This document shows positions 42,423 to 52,122 of a DNA stretch of 64,000 bases, piece after piece. Below the pieces are notes generated by a model. That model was given only the letters and a program-made list of their open reading frames with translations. It made no database searches and was not told where the DNA came from. Source of the DNA: Clostridium sp. CAG:678 (GTDB lineage: Bacteria; Bacillota; Clostridia; Oscillospirales; Acutalibacteraceae); assembly GCA_000431535.1 (NCBI GenBank), contig HF991826.1, positions 65,898 to 129,897 on the forward strand, given 5' to 3'. The translations under genes and the position numbers were made by a program. Numbering within the stretch: position 1 is the stretch's first letter; every line of letters starts with the position of its first letter.

Positions 42423-44345
42423 ATGGAAAACGATAAACGGACAGGTCTTAGCAAGACCAAACTGAAACATTCCTTTTGGAAAAGCAGGCAGGAGCTTGTC
42501 AGAACAGAAGTGATCCCCTACCAGTTAAAAGCGCTGGAGGACGGTGTGGACGGCGCGGAGCCGAGCCGCTGCATGGAAAATTTCAGAAAAGCGGCAAATG
42601 CGCTGGCGCGCAGAAGAGCGGGCAAAAACACACCGGTGTATCCAACGGACAAGTGGCATTATACCGATGAAAATGCACAGCCCGGCGCATTTAAAGGCTG
42701 GGTATTTCAGGATTCGGATCTGTACAAATGGATAGAAGCGGCATCTTATTCGCTGGGAAACCACCCTGACGCCAAACTGGAAAGCGCAGTAGACGAGGCG
42801 ATTCGGCTCGTTTGTTCCGCCGCTGAGGAAGACGGCTATATTGACACGCTGTATACAATCAACAACCCGGCGGCAAGATTTGAAAACCTGCGCGATTTTC
42901 ACGAACTGTACTGTTTCGGCCATCTGGCAGAGGCGGCATGCGCCCATTTCAGCATTACAGGAAAACCCGCTCTGCTAAACGCTGCCGCCAGATTTGCCGA
43001 TCTTATATGCCGTGTTTTCGGTAAAGACGGCAAAAAAGGATATGACGGGCATCCCATAGCCGAAGAAGCGCTTTTGAAACTGTATGAAGTAACCGGGGAG
43101 CACAGATATCTTGACACGGCGCGCCTTATGATCGACCGGCGCGGCACAAAGCCGTATTACTTTGACACGGAACGAGACGCGCACACGCCGGACGGTGAAA
43201 TGAAATACATGTATAATCAGGCGCATCTGCCAGTGCGTAACCAGAAAGAAGCGGCGGGGCACGCCGTTCGCGCAGTGTATCTTTACACGGCGATGGCGCA
43301 CCTTGCCCGCTTAGATCAGGATGAAGCGCTGCTGAATGCGTGCAAAACGTTGTTTGACGACATTACAAGGAAAAAGATGTATATCACCGGCGGAATTGGT
43401 TCCACAAAAGACGGCGAGGCGTTTACCTATGCGTATGACCTGCCGAACGGCACGGCATATTCCGAGACGTGCGCGTCTGTAGGGCTTGTCTTTTTTGCAA
43501 GACGGATGATGCAGGCAGACTGCGACTCAAAATATTTTAACGCCGCGGAAAGATGCCTTTACAACTGCATTCTTGCCGGCATGGCGGAGGACGGAAAATC
43601 TTTCTTTTACACAAACCCGCTTGAAGCTGAACCGAAAACACTGGCGCTTGACGAAAGGCGAAGCCATATTAAGCCGGTAAGGCAAAAATGGTTTGACTGC
43701 GCCTGCTGCCCGCCGAACATCGCGCGCCTGATCTCTGATCTTGGCGAGTATATTTTTACCGAGAACAACGGCACCGTTTTTATAAACTTTTACGATAACT
43801 GCACGGCGGAGTGTGAAAGCGCGGCAATCGAGATTTTGGGCGATTACACCGGCAGCGGAAAAGTGAGCGTGAAAATCAAACCGAAAAAGCACATGAAGAT
43901 CGCATTCCGGATCCCGGAATGGAGCGAAAATTTCACGTTTAGCCGAAAAGACGTTTTCATCAAAAAGGGCTACGCCTATTTTGAGATCAACGCGGAACAG
44001 ACCATCAGCGCGGATTTCGGGATAAGAATTAAGATCATGCGGTGCAATCCGAACGTGCGTGAAAACGCCGGGAAAATTGCTATTATGCGCGGGCCGTTTG
44101 TTTATTGCATGGAGGAAACAGACAACGGTGCAAACCTGCATATGCTGCGGCTTTCCGACCACCCGAAATTTTCCTTTGACGGCGAAAACATTTACGCAAA
44201 CGGCTACAGGGAATCTTTTGAAAACCAAGCGCTTTACAGCGAATACCGCCCGCCGAAGGAACGTCTGGTTCGGCTGAAATTCATACCGTATTACAAATGG
44301 GCAAACCGCGGTGAAAACGAAATGGCGGTCTATATAAGATACTGA
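42423..44345 (+). CDS. GH127 family beta-L-arabinofuranosidase
   Basis: 640 residues from MENDKRTGLSKTKLKHSFWKSRQ. GH127 (former DUF1680) enzymes release beta-L-arabinofuranose from plant glycoproteins using a zinc-bound cysteine nucleophile. Seen here: ITGGIGSTKDGEAF, Glu348 in YSETCASVG (acid/base side), and WFDCACCPPNIARL with Cys428-Cys429 matching the metal site and nucleophile; the C-terminal beta domain has IPEWSENF and IMRGPFVYCMEE. No signal peptide, so it acts on imported sugars. The ribosome binding site is weak and a hairpin sits directly upstream; the frame stays open to 42339, so the start is not certain. Confidence 0.9.
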   Translation: MENDKRTGLSKTKLKHSFWKSRQELVRTEVIPYQLKALEDGVDGAEPSRCMENFRKAANALARRRAGKNTPVYPTDKWHYTDENAQPGAFKGWVFQDSDLYKWIEAASYSLGNHPDAKLESAVDEAIRLVCSAAEEDGYIDTLYTINNPAARFENLRDFHELYCFGHLAEAACAHFSITGKPALLNAAARFADLICRVFGKDGKKGYDGHPIAEEALLKLYEVTGEHRYLDTARLMIDRRGTKPYYFDTERDAHTPDGEMKYMYNQAHLPVRNQKEAAGHAVRAVYLYTAMAHLARLDQDEALLNACKTLFDDITRKKMYITGGIGSTKDGEAFTYAYDLPNGTAYSETCASVGLVFFARRMMQADCDSKYFNAAERCLYNCILAGMAEDGKSFFYTNPLEAEPKTLALDERRSHIKPVRQKWFDCACCPPNIARLISDLGEYIFTENNGTVFINFYDNCTAECESAAIEILGDYTGSGKVSVKIKPKKHMKIAFRIPEWSENFTFSRKDVFIKKGYAYFEINAEQTISADFGIRIKIMRCNPNVRENAGKIAIMRGPFVYCMEETDNGANLHMLRLSDHPKFSFDGENIYANGYRESFENQALYSEYRPPKERLVRLKFIPYYKWANRGENEMAVYIRY

Positions 44346-44426
44346 AAACAAACGAAACAAATGCCGCCGACTGACATACAGCTGACTGCTGTTTTGTTTT
44401 AAATAAAACAACTTCTATGCAAAACA

Positions 44427-44455
44427 AGACCCCGTCCGAACGGACGGGGCCTTTT
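44427..44455. terminator. bidirectional terminator
   Basis: CCCCGTCCG, two-base loop, CGGACGGGG, with CCTTTT on the plus side and TCTTGTTTT on the minus side, between convergent genes. Confidence 0.75.
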
Positions 44456-44462
44456 CATATGA

Positions 44463-47400
44463 TCAGCTGAAAAGCGATCTGAAAAATTCTATGATTTTAT
44501 TGAAGAAAGACAGAATCGCGGAAAGGATAACCTCATACCATTTCATATCCGTTTCCTCACTGCTGCCCGAATCCGGCAGATCGGGAGCCTGCTGATCATG
44601 ATTCGCAGCACCGCTTTCACCGGCAGTGTTTTCATTTTGCGTGTTGCTTGCGCCGCCTGTGGTATCGCTGTTTTGCCCGGTTATGCCGCTGCCATTGCCA
44701 GTGCCGTCGGCATTGCCCTGCTGCGCGCCGGCGGAGGGATTGCCTGCCGCTGACTGCGCTGTGTCGGAACGGCCATTTGTGTCTGCCTGAGCGGATCCGG
44801 GAACATTGCCGGCTCCCGCATTATGATCTGCTTGGTTGCCGTCTGCAGCGCTGCCGGTTTGATTTTCAGCGCCTTCATTTTCACTGCCGTTTCCTTCTTC
44901 GGCGTCCTGCTGCGGCGGAACCGGAACCGTTTCCTCAGGCGCAGTATCTTGCGGTTCCTCGCCGACGATATTGAATTTGACAAGGCTTGCGAAAATGCTG
45001 TAATCACCAAGACCAATCACATTTACCTTTGCGGTGCCGACATGAATATTATCGCTGTAAACAGCGGTGTAATCGCTGCCAGCGCTCAGCGCTTTGCTTT
45101 GCGCCGTAACATCAAGTTCCGGCGTGATCGCTTTGCCGGTATACTCCTGATCCGGGATCGGGGCAACAACGAATGTGGTGTAAGGAATAGAATTGCGCTT
45201 TGCGTAATTCACGGCGTAAGAGCCTTCCTCGCACACGATATTCAGGTTATCGCAGTTTTCAAACGCAGTATCGGATATTTCGGTAACGGAATCCGCGATA
45301 AGCGCGGTTTTGAGATTGGTGCAGTCAGCGAATGCGCGGTCTTTGATCTCCGTAACGCTGTTGCCTACTACTATGGTTTCAACGGTTGGGTTGCCGTCAT
45401 AGCCGCTTTCCGGTATATCGGTATCTGCCGTTTCTTTTGTGAAATAAAATTTCGTAAGATTATCGCAGCCATAGAATGATGCTAAATTACCTACTCTTGT
45501 ATAATGCTTTATATTCGTAAGATCTATGCTTTCAAGCGATGTGCAGTACGCAAAGGCACGCCACCCCAGCGATGAAACATTATTCATATCCACATAGGAA
45601 AGATTGGAACAGCCGTAAAAGCTGTTATACGGCAAATATTTAATATTATCCGGAATAACTATGCTTTCAACGCCGCTTAAACTAAAGCAGTTTTCTCCAA
45701 ATTTGATCAGATTTGCAGGCATTTTTACAGATTTCAGATTTGGCGTTGAACGAAACGTATATGACATGGAGTTAACATTATCCGGAAGTTCGCAGTGCGT
45801 AAGGCCGGTATCATCAAATGTAGCGTAGAGATCACCTATCCGTACATCAGCGGGAATGATCACGTTTTCAAGGTTTTTGCACGAATTAAAAGTGAAATAC
45901 AATCTTTCATAGGAGGAGCCTTTTTCAAATTCCACGGTATTTAAAGATGCACAGTTTTGGAATGCGTAATCTCCCATAACCTTAACACTGTTTGGAATAT
46001 AAACATACTCAATATGGCGATTGCCGGAAAACGCTTCATCACATATTTCAGTTACCGTATCAGGAATAACTAACCTTTTATTCGTGTTGCCTTCCATGCA
46101 GAGCAGAAGCACGGTTTTAGCCTTGTTATAAAGCACGCCGTTTTCAGCTGAATAATAAGGGTTATCTTCGCTGACGCTTATTTTTTGGATAGTATAGGTA
46201 CCGTACTGAAAATAATCCTCTATATTCCTGCAGCCGGCGCCGAATGTTATCTCGGTAAGAAAACGGCCTTCATAATCGTAGGATCCGACATTAACAAGTT
46301 TTTTTCCGCAAACAGTAACACTATCCGGAATCACAAGTGAAGTTATATCGTTTTGTGAAAAAGCTTCATCGCCTATTGCGCGCAAGCCGTTATTCAGTGT
46401 GATACCTGTGATTCCGCTGTAAGTAAAAGCATTATCGCCTATTTCTTTAACATTGTTCGGCAAAGTTAAATCGACATTAATATTTCGGTTATCATAAAAC
46501 GCTTCAGTACCTATATATTCAAGAGCTGACGGCAGATCAAGGCTTTCAAGTCTGCATTTAGCGAATGCGTAACTGCCGATATATTTAACAGTATCCGGAA
46601 TCTCAACATTATAAATATATCTGTTATCATATTCATTATAGAAAGCCTCGTCATTTATAGCCGTAACCGGCTTTCCGTTTATTGTTTGCGGAATGACGAT
46701 ATTTCCGCCGTTTTGTTTGCATCCTGTTATAACGGCGTAATCATCCGCTTCATAATATGTAAAATTATCTTCCGTGGTTTTTTCTTCTGAGGATACATCT
46801 ATGTTAAGAGATGTGCAGCCGCTGAAAGAATTGCTTCTGATGACTGCAACGTTATTAACATTAATCTCTTTTAATGCGGCGCAATTTTTAAATGCCGAAT
46901 TGCCTATTTTAAAGCAGCTATCCGGAAGTTTAACGCTTTCAAGATTATCGCAGCCATTAAACAGCTTGGTTCTGATCTCAAACAGCTTTGTGTTTGAAAG
47001 GTCCGCCGAGATCAGTCTATCACATCCTGCGAACGCGCCGCCGGCAATATAGCGCAGATTGGGGCAGCTGCTAAAATCAACGCTTTGAATATCCGATCCA
47101 GAAAAGTCACAAAGAATCTCTTCAACGGAGCTGTTCTTACCCGGAACAAGCTGCCCTGTGAAAGTTCCTTCAAAAAGATCGGAAGGCCAGATCTTTGCTT
47201 TTGATCCGTCCTCAAAAACGATGGATCTGTTAGCGGTGCAGTTTTCAAAAGCGCCGTAATCGGACCGACCTTCAGTGCCGAGAGATTCAACTGAAGCAGG
47301 TATGAATACAGATTTAACATATTTGCAATTTGAGAAAGCACCGTCTTCAATAACCCTGCAATTTGACGGCGTTTCAAAATCAACTGCCGTTATGGTTGAC

Positions 47401-48458
47401 CGTGAAAACGCATCAGCGCCTATGCGCTCCACAGATCTTGGCAGCGTAAGCGGAGATTCGCAGTCAAGCTCATAGAAAGCCTCAACTTCTATTACTTTAA
47501 CGCTGCTGTTATCGCCCCAGTCTATCTCGTTAATGCTTGCTTCTCTGAACGCACGCGTCGGGATAGTTTCAAGCGTGCCGTTAAAAGTAAGCTTATTTAT
47601 TTTTATATCCGCATCGCCGAAAGAAAATTCGGCAATAGATTTTACGCTTTTAGGCATTACATAGTTATAGACGGGATTATTCTTTTCAAAAGTATCATCA
47701 TGCTTTGAAGGGAATCTGTAAAGGACCGTCATTTTTTTGTTATAAAGCACATCGTCTATCGCAGTTAAATACGGATTTTGCGGCGATACTGTAATACTAC
47801 CGAGCGACCTGCACTCATGAAACAAGGAAAAATCCGAGTCTTCTTCACCTTCCGGATAAGCAATGGGATCGCCGTAATTATATTGGAATTCGCCGATACG
47901 AGCATTAGCGCCGAAATAGATAGAGGTTATATTTGATTTATTAAAAGACGAAGGGTTAAGATATTCAAGGCTTTCCGGAAGTTTTATATTGCTGTTTTTA
48001 AATTGAACAGCCTTAAATGCGTAATGACCTATACCGCGTAAGCCCTCTGAAAAATACAAATTGTTGATTTTATTACCTCTCATAGCTTCAGAGCTTATGC
48101 TGACAAGTGATGACGGCAGATACAAATCAACGTAACCGCTCTCCCAAAACCATAGCTGATCAATATTTTTAATGCCTTCGGAAACCGTTATGCTTTTCAA
48201 CTGATCCGCATCGAAGAAATTAATGCCAAGTGAATCCACGATTTTCCCTTTATATTCTGCCGGAATAACAAGATTTTCGTCATTGCCGTTATATTCATTC
48301 AGTTTAATATAATCAACGCCTGCCGCATCAGTATAAAGCCATTCATATCCGTACAATTTCTCATCGCCGTCAGCGGCAAACGCTGTGATGGGCAGGGATG
48401 AGAATATCATCAGGGCGGCAAGCAGTATGCTTAATAATTTTGTAAAACGATGTTTCAT
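44463..48458 (-). CDS. BspA-like leucine-rich-repeat surface protein
   Basis: 1331 residues. Signal peptide 1 to about 29 (KLLSILLAALMIFSSLPITAFAA). From about 40 to 1090 there are some 30 LRR_5 (BspA-like) units with phrases such as VEIPDTVKYIGSYAFAKCR and SLVIPDSVTVCGKKL. An Ig-like unit follows (YTGKAITPELDVTAQSKALSAGSDYTAVYSDN), then a long Gly/Asn/Ala/Gln-rich stretch and a C-terminal hydrophobic helix (YEVILSAILSFFNKIIEFF). No sortase motif. GAGGAGG is 6 bases before the chosen ATG. It is the last gene of an ECF sigma / anti-sigma operon, starting one base after the anti-sigma stop. Such proteins often mediate adhesion; the ligand is unknown. Confidence 0.9.
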   Translation of the reverse strand: MKHRFTKLLSILLAALMIFSSLPITAFAADGDEKLYGYEWLYTDAAGVDYIKLNEYNGNDENLVIPAEYKGKIVDSLGINFFDADQLKSITVSEGIKNIDQLWFWESGYVDLYLPSSLVSISSEAMRGNKINNLYFSEGLRGIGHYAFKAVQFKNSNIKLPESLEYLNPSSFNKSNITSIYFGANARIGEFQYNYGDPIAYPEGEEDSDFSLFHECRSLGSITVSPQNPYLTAIDDVLYNKKMTVLYRFPSKHDDTFEKNNPVYNYVMPKSVKSIAEFSFGDADIKINKLTFNGTLETIPTRAFREASINEIDWGDNSSVKVIEVEAFYELDCESPLTLPRSVERIGADAFSRSTITAVDFETPSNCRVIEDGAFSNCKYVKSVFIPASVESLGTEGRSDYGAFENCTANRSIVFEDGSKAKIWPSDLFEGTFTGQLVPGKNSSVEEILCDFSGSDIQSVDFSSCPNLRYIAGGAFAGCDRLISADLSNTKLFEIRTKLFNGCDNLESVKLPDSCFKIGNSAFKNCAALKEINVNNVAVIRSNSFSGCTSLNIDVSSEEKTTEDNFTYYEADDYAVITGCKQNGGNIVIPQTINGKPVTAINDEAFYNEYDNRYIYNVEIPDTVKYIGSYAFAKCRLESLDLPSALEYIGTEAFYDNRNINVDLTLPNNVKEIGDNAFTYSGITGITLNNGLRAIGDEAFSQNDITSLVIPDSVTVCGKKLVNVGSYDYEGRFLTEITFGAGCRNIEDYFQYGTYTIQKISVSEDNPYYSAENGVLYNKAKTVLLLCMEGNTNKRLVIPDTVTEICDEAFSGNRHIEYVYIPNSVKVMGDYAFQNCASLNTVEFEKGSSYERLYFTFNSCKNLENVIIPADVRIGDLYATFDDTGLTHCELPDNVNSMSYTFRSTPNLKSVKMPANLIKFGENCFSLSGVESIVIPDNIKYLPYNSFYGCSNLSYVDMNNVSSLGWRAFAYCTSLESIDLTNIKHYTRVGNLASFYGCDNLTKFYFTKETADTDIPESGYDGNPTVETIVVGNSVTEIKDRAFADCTNLKTALIADSVTEISDTAFENCDNLNIVCEEGSYAVNYAKRNSIPYTTFVVAPIPDQEYTGKAITPELDVTAQSKALSAGSDYTAVYSDNIHVGTAKVNVIGLGDYSIFASLVKFNIVGEEPQDTAPEETVPVPPQQDAEEGNGSENEGAENQTGSAADGNQADHNAGAGNVPGSAQADTNGRSDTAQSAAGNPSAGAQQGNADGTGNGSGITGQNSDTTGGASNTQNENTAGESGAANHDQQAPDLPDSGSSEETDMKWYEVILSAILSFFNKIIEFFRSLFS

Positions 48459-48459
48459 T

Positions 48460-49128
48460 TTAACCCTCCTCAATTGTGTATATAACGGAAACGGCGCAGC
48501 CCTTATACGCGATTACCACGACGGCGCTGTTTTGACCCGCATCTTTATTATCGGTGATACTGACCGTACATTCCGAAAGAGGCACAACACGTTCACTGCC
48601 GTCCTTATATACAGCATACACCGTAATACCGTTTAAGTCTATATCATTTTTATTTTTCGCCGTAAAGGAATGATCCGGCGGGAAAGTTGCGTATACCGAA
48701 CTGATGTCATTATCATCACTGTTTTCACTGCTGTCAGCAGTTCGGTTCAAAGCCTCTATGATATTGCCGAACACATCTTTGATCTGCCTTGCGAAAGCGG
48801 TATCCGTATTCAGCAGTGCCGCCGACGCGCACACCGCAACGACGAGGCAGGCGGCAACAGCTTTAGCGCCTTTATGACCGGAAAGATCCGTTTTTCGCTT
48901 ACAGTAACGGATGATATCTTTATCCCGCAACATGACTTTGATTGCCGGATAAGTATCATGGCTCTGCACAGCATCCAGCGCGCTGATACAATCATCTATC
49001 AGATCCGTATCGCAGTTTTCTTTTTCCAGTTCCGCGTCAATAACGCCGTTGAGATATTCTTTGATCTGCCCGAAAAGATCTTCCGTATACAAACGGTTTA
49101 TGATCTCACGGGAAACCGTGATATTCAC
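48460..49128 (-). CDS. putative membrane anti-sigma factor
   Basis: 222 residues. N-terminal cytosolic part of about 85 residues (ISALDAVQSHDTYPAIKVMLRDKDIIRYCKRKT), one membrane segment at about 88-110 (VAACLVVAVCASAALL), and an outer part whose last 70 residues resemble a bacterial Ig-like domain (LNGITVYAVYKDGSERVVPLSECTVSITDN). No zinc-type HxxxCxxC motif is seen, so it is not a ZAS anti-sigma. Position directly after the ECF sigma gene (3-base gap) supports the call. It would hold the sigma factor until an outside signal arrives. Confidence 0.75.
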   Translation of the reverse strand: MNITVSREIINRLYTEDLFGQIKEYLNGVIDAELEKENCDTDLIDDCISALDAVQSHDTYPAIKVMLRDKDIIRYCKRKTDLSGHKGAKAVAACLVVAVCASAALLNTDTAFARQIKDVFGNIIEALNRTADSSENSDDNDISSVYATFPPDHSFTAKNKNDIDLNGITVYAVYKDGSERVVPLSECTVSITDNKDAGQNSAVVVIAYKGCAVSVIYTIEEG

Positions 49129-49130
49129 TG

Positions 49131-49676
49131 TCAGCCCCCTCCTTTCAGGGAATTTTCTATAACATCTGTGAGCAATCCCTTAATTTTTGAACGCAGCCGG
49201 CTGGTTCGGTTTGCCACGGTGGCAGGCGGGATATTCAGAATTTCGCCTATGTCTTTAAGTGATCTGCCCTGCTCATATTTTAACTGGTAAAGCCGCTGTT
49301 CCTCAGCACCGAGCACACTGATGAGCACCTCTTTAAGTTGATCGTAATCCAGCAGGCTTGCCGCCTCATCCGCCGAGGCTGCTTCCTCATCCCGCGCTTC
49401 ATCAAGCGGCACGGTGCGCGAGGCGTTTTTATAATGCTCATGCAGTTTACGCTTTATCATATTATCCGCCGTGCGGTAAAGGAACGCTTTGGGCTTTTCA
49501 ACGCTTTCGCCGTCCAGCAGTTTTTTATAATAGATATAAAAAGTTTCCTGAACGCAGTCATCCGCCCAGTCCGCCGCTTCACCAAGGCGCACACGGCAGT
49601 ACTTTTCAAGGCATTTGCCGTATTCGCGGCAGGCGAAAGAAAGCGATTCATCTGCGGTGCGTTTTTGCTTACCCAA
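49131..49676 (-). CDS. ECF-type RNA polymerase sigma factor
   Basis: 181 residues from a TTG start (GKQKRTADESLSF) that lies 7 bases after AGGAGG; the frame extends 18 codons further without a site. Region 2: YCRVRLGEAADWADDCVQETFYIYYKKL and PKAFLYRTADNMIKRKL. Region 4: LGAEEQRLYQLKYEQGRSLKDIGEILNIPPATVANRTSRLRSKI. It should drive its own operon and perhaps other surface genes once released by the membrane anti-sigma encoded next. First gene of a three-gene operon ending in the BspA-like protein. Confidence 0.88.
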   Translation of the reverse strand: MGKQKRTADESLSFACREYGKCLEKYCRVRLGEAADWADDCVQETFYIYYKKLLDGESVEKPKAFLYRTADNMIKRKLHEHYKNASRTVPLDEARDEEAASADEAASLLDYDQLKEVLISVLGAEEQRLYQLKYEQGRSLKDIGEILNIPPATVANRTSRLRSKIKGLLTDVIENSLKGGG

Positions 49677-49783
49677 AGCCTTTCCTCCTTTCAAGAATAT
49701 TCTCTTCACCAAGTAGTCTGCAAAAAGCAAAAATATATGAAAAATTTTTACAATTTTTTACTTATAATATGAGTATAACAGAA

Positions 49784-49810
49784 AAAGGGCCGATATGGAA
49801 TCGACCCTTT
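49784..49810 (-). terminator. terminator of the sugar transporter gene
   Basis: On the minus strand AAAGGGTCGAT, 5-base loop, ATCGGCCCTTT (one G-T pair) followed by TTCTGTTAT; 23 bases past the transporter stop and before the sigma operon. Confidence 0.7.
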
Positions 49811-49833
49811 AAAACTTATAATATTTGTTTTGA

Positions 49834-51303
49834 TTACAGCAGTTTTTCAAAGCCTTCAGTAGTATAAGGCTCGCCGTTTCTTTTTTTCTTAAGCTGCACC
49901 ATCAGCGCCTCAAAGCGCTGCCTTGTCATCGGGTAAAGGATAACAAAAATGATGGAGACGAACAGCATTGCCGCCGGAATGACGGTAGAGATATTTTCCA
50001 TTCCGTTTATGATATCCGGATCCGTAACACGCTGGATCAGAGATTCAGAACCGGCGATATCACCGGAAGAATCATAGCCGTAGGCGCCGAGCAAAAGGCC
50101 TGCCATCAGGATGCCGAAAGCAGAGCCGAATTTCTGCACAAGCTGCGGCAAAGCGGTGATCGTGGATTCCTTTCTGGTGCCCGTTTTAAACTCATCCAGT
50201 TCCACCAGATCATAACCCATGGAATAAAACAGAGTCCAAAACGTGCCTGTGCCGATGCCGAGCACGACCGGCGCCACAACGCACATGATTTTAAAGCCGC
50301 CGATTTCCGCGTCCAGACCGATGATTTTAATGAGGATCTCGCCGATGCAGGCAACGGAAAGAAATACGATTGCGGCAAAGCGCCTGTCTTTTTTATGAGC
50401 AACTTTTTCCACCAGCGGAACAACTACCGCCATGGAAATAACAAGGGAAATGATAACGGCTACAATACCGGTATCATAATCCATGCCGATACAATCTATA
50501 ACCATATAACTCAGGTTGGATTGGATCATGGACGATGTTGCCAGGAAAAAGAATACGAAAACTAAAAAATACTTTGCCGGTTTCATTCTGAGAATATTGC
50601 CGAATGCCTTGAACGTATCCTTGATAGAGCCGACGGATTCACCGGGAGCCGCCTTTTTCGGCTCATAAACGCCCTTTAAGGAATTGCAGCAAACAAAGCC
50701 GAATGCGATTGCCATAATGCTGATGATTGCGGCAACAACGGCATAGGCGTTACTTTCAAAACGCGGGGTAAGGAGAATCGCAACCGTGGGCACAAGTGCG
50801 GGCAGAATATTGCCGAGACCGACCGCGACAGCGTTTAACAGAGAGGAGAACGAACGGATCTCCGTGCGCTCGTCATAATCCTCCGTAATCTCCGCTACAA
50901 CGGCGTAATACGGAATCGTATACATGGTATAAAATACCCACAGGCACATGGTGATAAACGTATAGAGCAGGATCTTTGCCAGCTGAGACGAAAGACCGGA
51001 GCCGATACTCGTCCACGCGATGACGAACACCAGACCGAGCGGCACAAGCGCCGTTTTCATGACTTTGCGTTTATCCACACCGGGGCGATCTGTATAATTG
51101 CCGATCATGGGATCCGTAACCGCATCCCAGGCAATGGAAATAAAAATAATAATGGAACTGAATGCCGGTTTGATACCGGCGATTTCAATGAGAAACGTTA
51201 AATAATATGTATAAAACATATTATAAATCAGTGATTCGGTAAAAATGCCGAACGCGTATCCCGTTTTTTTCTTCTTTGTAAGTGTGCTTTTACCAGCCAT
51301 CAT
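49834..51303 (-). CDS. GPH-family (MelB-like) sugar transporter
   Basis: 489 residues with about 12 membrane segments. Glycoside-pentoside-hexuronide family marks: GYAFGIFTESLIYNMFYTYYLTFL near the start, the Asp loop AWDAVTDPMIGNYTDRPG, YTIPYYAVVAEITEDYDERTEIRSF, and the second-half GTFWTLFYSMGYDLVELDEFKTGTRKES. These carriers take up sugars with a cation. GGAGGTG precedes two adjacent ATGs (51303 or 51300). It has its own promoter and terminator. The nearest sugar enzyme is the GH127 gene about 6 kb away; substrate not deducible. Confidence 0.9.
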   Translation of the reverse strand: MMAGKSTLTKKKKTGYAFGIFTESLIYNMFYTYYLTFLIEIAGIKPAFSSIIIFISIAWDAVTDPMIGNYTDRPGVDKRKVMKTALVPLGLVFVIAWTSIGSGLSSQLAKILLYTFITMCLWVFYTMYTIPYYAVVAEITEDYDERTEIRSFSSLLNAVAVGLGNILPALVPTVAILLTPRFESNAYAVVAAIISIMAIAFGFVCCNSLKGVYEPKKAAPGESVGSIKDTFKAFGNILRMKPAKYFLVFVFFFLATSSMIQSNLSYMVIDCIGMDYDTGIVAVIISLVISMAVVVPLVEKVAHKKDRRFAAIVFLSVACIGEILIKIIGLDAEIGGFKIMCVVAPVVLGIGTGTFWTLFYSMGYDLVELDEFKTGTRKESTITALPQLVQKFGSAFGILMAGLLLGAYGYDSSGDIAGSESLIQRVTDPDIINGMENISTVIPAAMLFVSIIFVILYPMTRQRFEALMVQLKKKRNGEPYTTEGFEKLL

Positions 51304-51319
51304 TACACCTCCGTATTTT

Positions 51320-51348
51320 ATTTTACATCAACATGGAAGAAGGTGCAA
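51320..51348 (-). promoter_or_regulatory. promoter of the sugar transporter gene
   Basis: Minus strand TTGCAC (51348-51343), 17 bases, TAAAAT (51325-51320), close before the GGAGGTG site. Confidence 0.45.
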
Positions 51349-51396
51349 GTAGCCGGACAAAATAAACTTATAAATACTATGGCAAAAAAGCGCGGA

Positions 51397-52077
51397 TCAT
51401 TTGCGCCGGGCATCCCGGTTTAAGTTTTCGCGCCATTCGGCGCCGAGCGGCATATTGCAGCGCACATTGGAAACCGCAGCGGAAATATTTTCAAACAGCA
51501 CATGCGTGCCGATCGAATCAGACTGATAATTTGCGGCACATTCCGGCGCAATGCCGATATGGGCGGCAGATTCCACAGCGTCTATGTTGGCGCCGATAAA
51601 CATAAATTCCCAGCCGTATCTTTCTTTCTGCCGGCTGATCATCTGCTTTACGATTTCCGCCGAATAAAAACGGCTGGCATTTTCCAGACCGTCCGTAACG
51701 ATCACAAAAAGCGTTTTGGACGGCACGTCATTTTTTCGGGAATATTTATGCACATTTCCGATATGACGGATCGCAAAGCCGAGCGCATCCAGCAGCGCCG
51801 TGCAGCCGCGCACATAATAATCCCGCGCGGTAAGCGGCTGTACGGCTTCAATATTGACCCGATCGTGCAGGACTTCCCTCTCATTATCAAAAAGAACGGT
51901 GGAAACCAGCGCTTTTCCGTTTTCCTGCTTTTGCTTTTTGATCATGGAATTAAATCCGCCGATCGTGTCCGCCTCAAGACCTGCCATAGAACCGCTTCTG
52001 TCTAAAATAAAAACAAGTTCCGTAAGGCGGTTTGTTCCGTTTTCATTTTCTTTTACTTTCGCGTTTAACGTTTTCAT
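51397..52077 (-). CDS. VWA-domain protein (TerY-like)
   Basis: 226 residues, a single von Willebrand A domain. Metal-site motif DRSGSM (D26, S28, S30), then GGFNSMIKKQKQENG, the Thr of the RGCTALLDALGFAI loop, and the FVIVTDGLENAS strand, completing the MIDAS. No signal peptide or membrane segment, so cytosolic. AAAGGAAT precedes the start. It lies 45 bases after the ADP-ribosylglycohydrolase gene on the same strand and may be cotranscribed with it. Such small VWA proteins act as metal-dependent protein-binding parts; the partner is unknown. Confidence 0.9.
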   Translation of the reverse strand: MKTLNAKVKENENGTNRLTELVFILDRSGSMAGLEADTIGGFNSMIKKQKQENGKALVSTVLFDNEREVLHDRVNIEAVQPLTARDYYVRGCTALLDALGFAIRHIGNVHKYSRKNDVPSKTLFVIVTDGLENASRFYSAEIVKQMISRQKERYGWEFMFIGANIDAVESAAHIGIAPECAANYQSDSIGTHVLFENISAAVSNVRCNMPLGAEWRENLNRDARRK

Positions 52078-52122
52078 AATTTTAATTCCTTTCTGAATTT
52101 GTGTTCATTCTTTACCTTAAAA

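Noticed and set aside
43527..44411. Minus-strand frame of 294 codons inside the GH127 gene
   Set aside because: Antisense to a recognised enzyme with intact catalytic residues.
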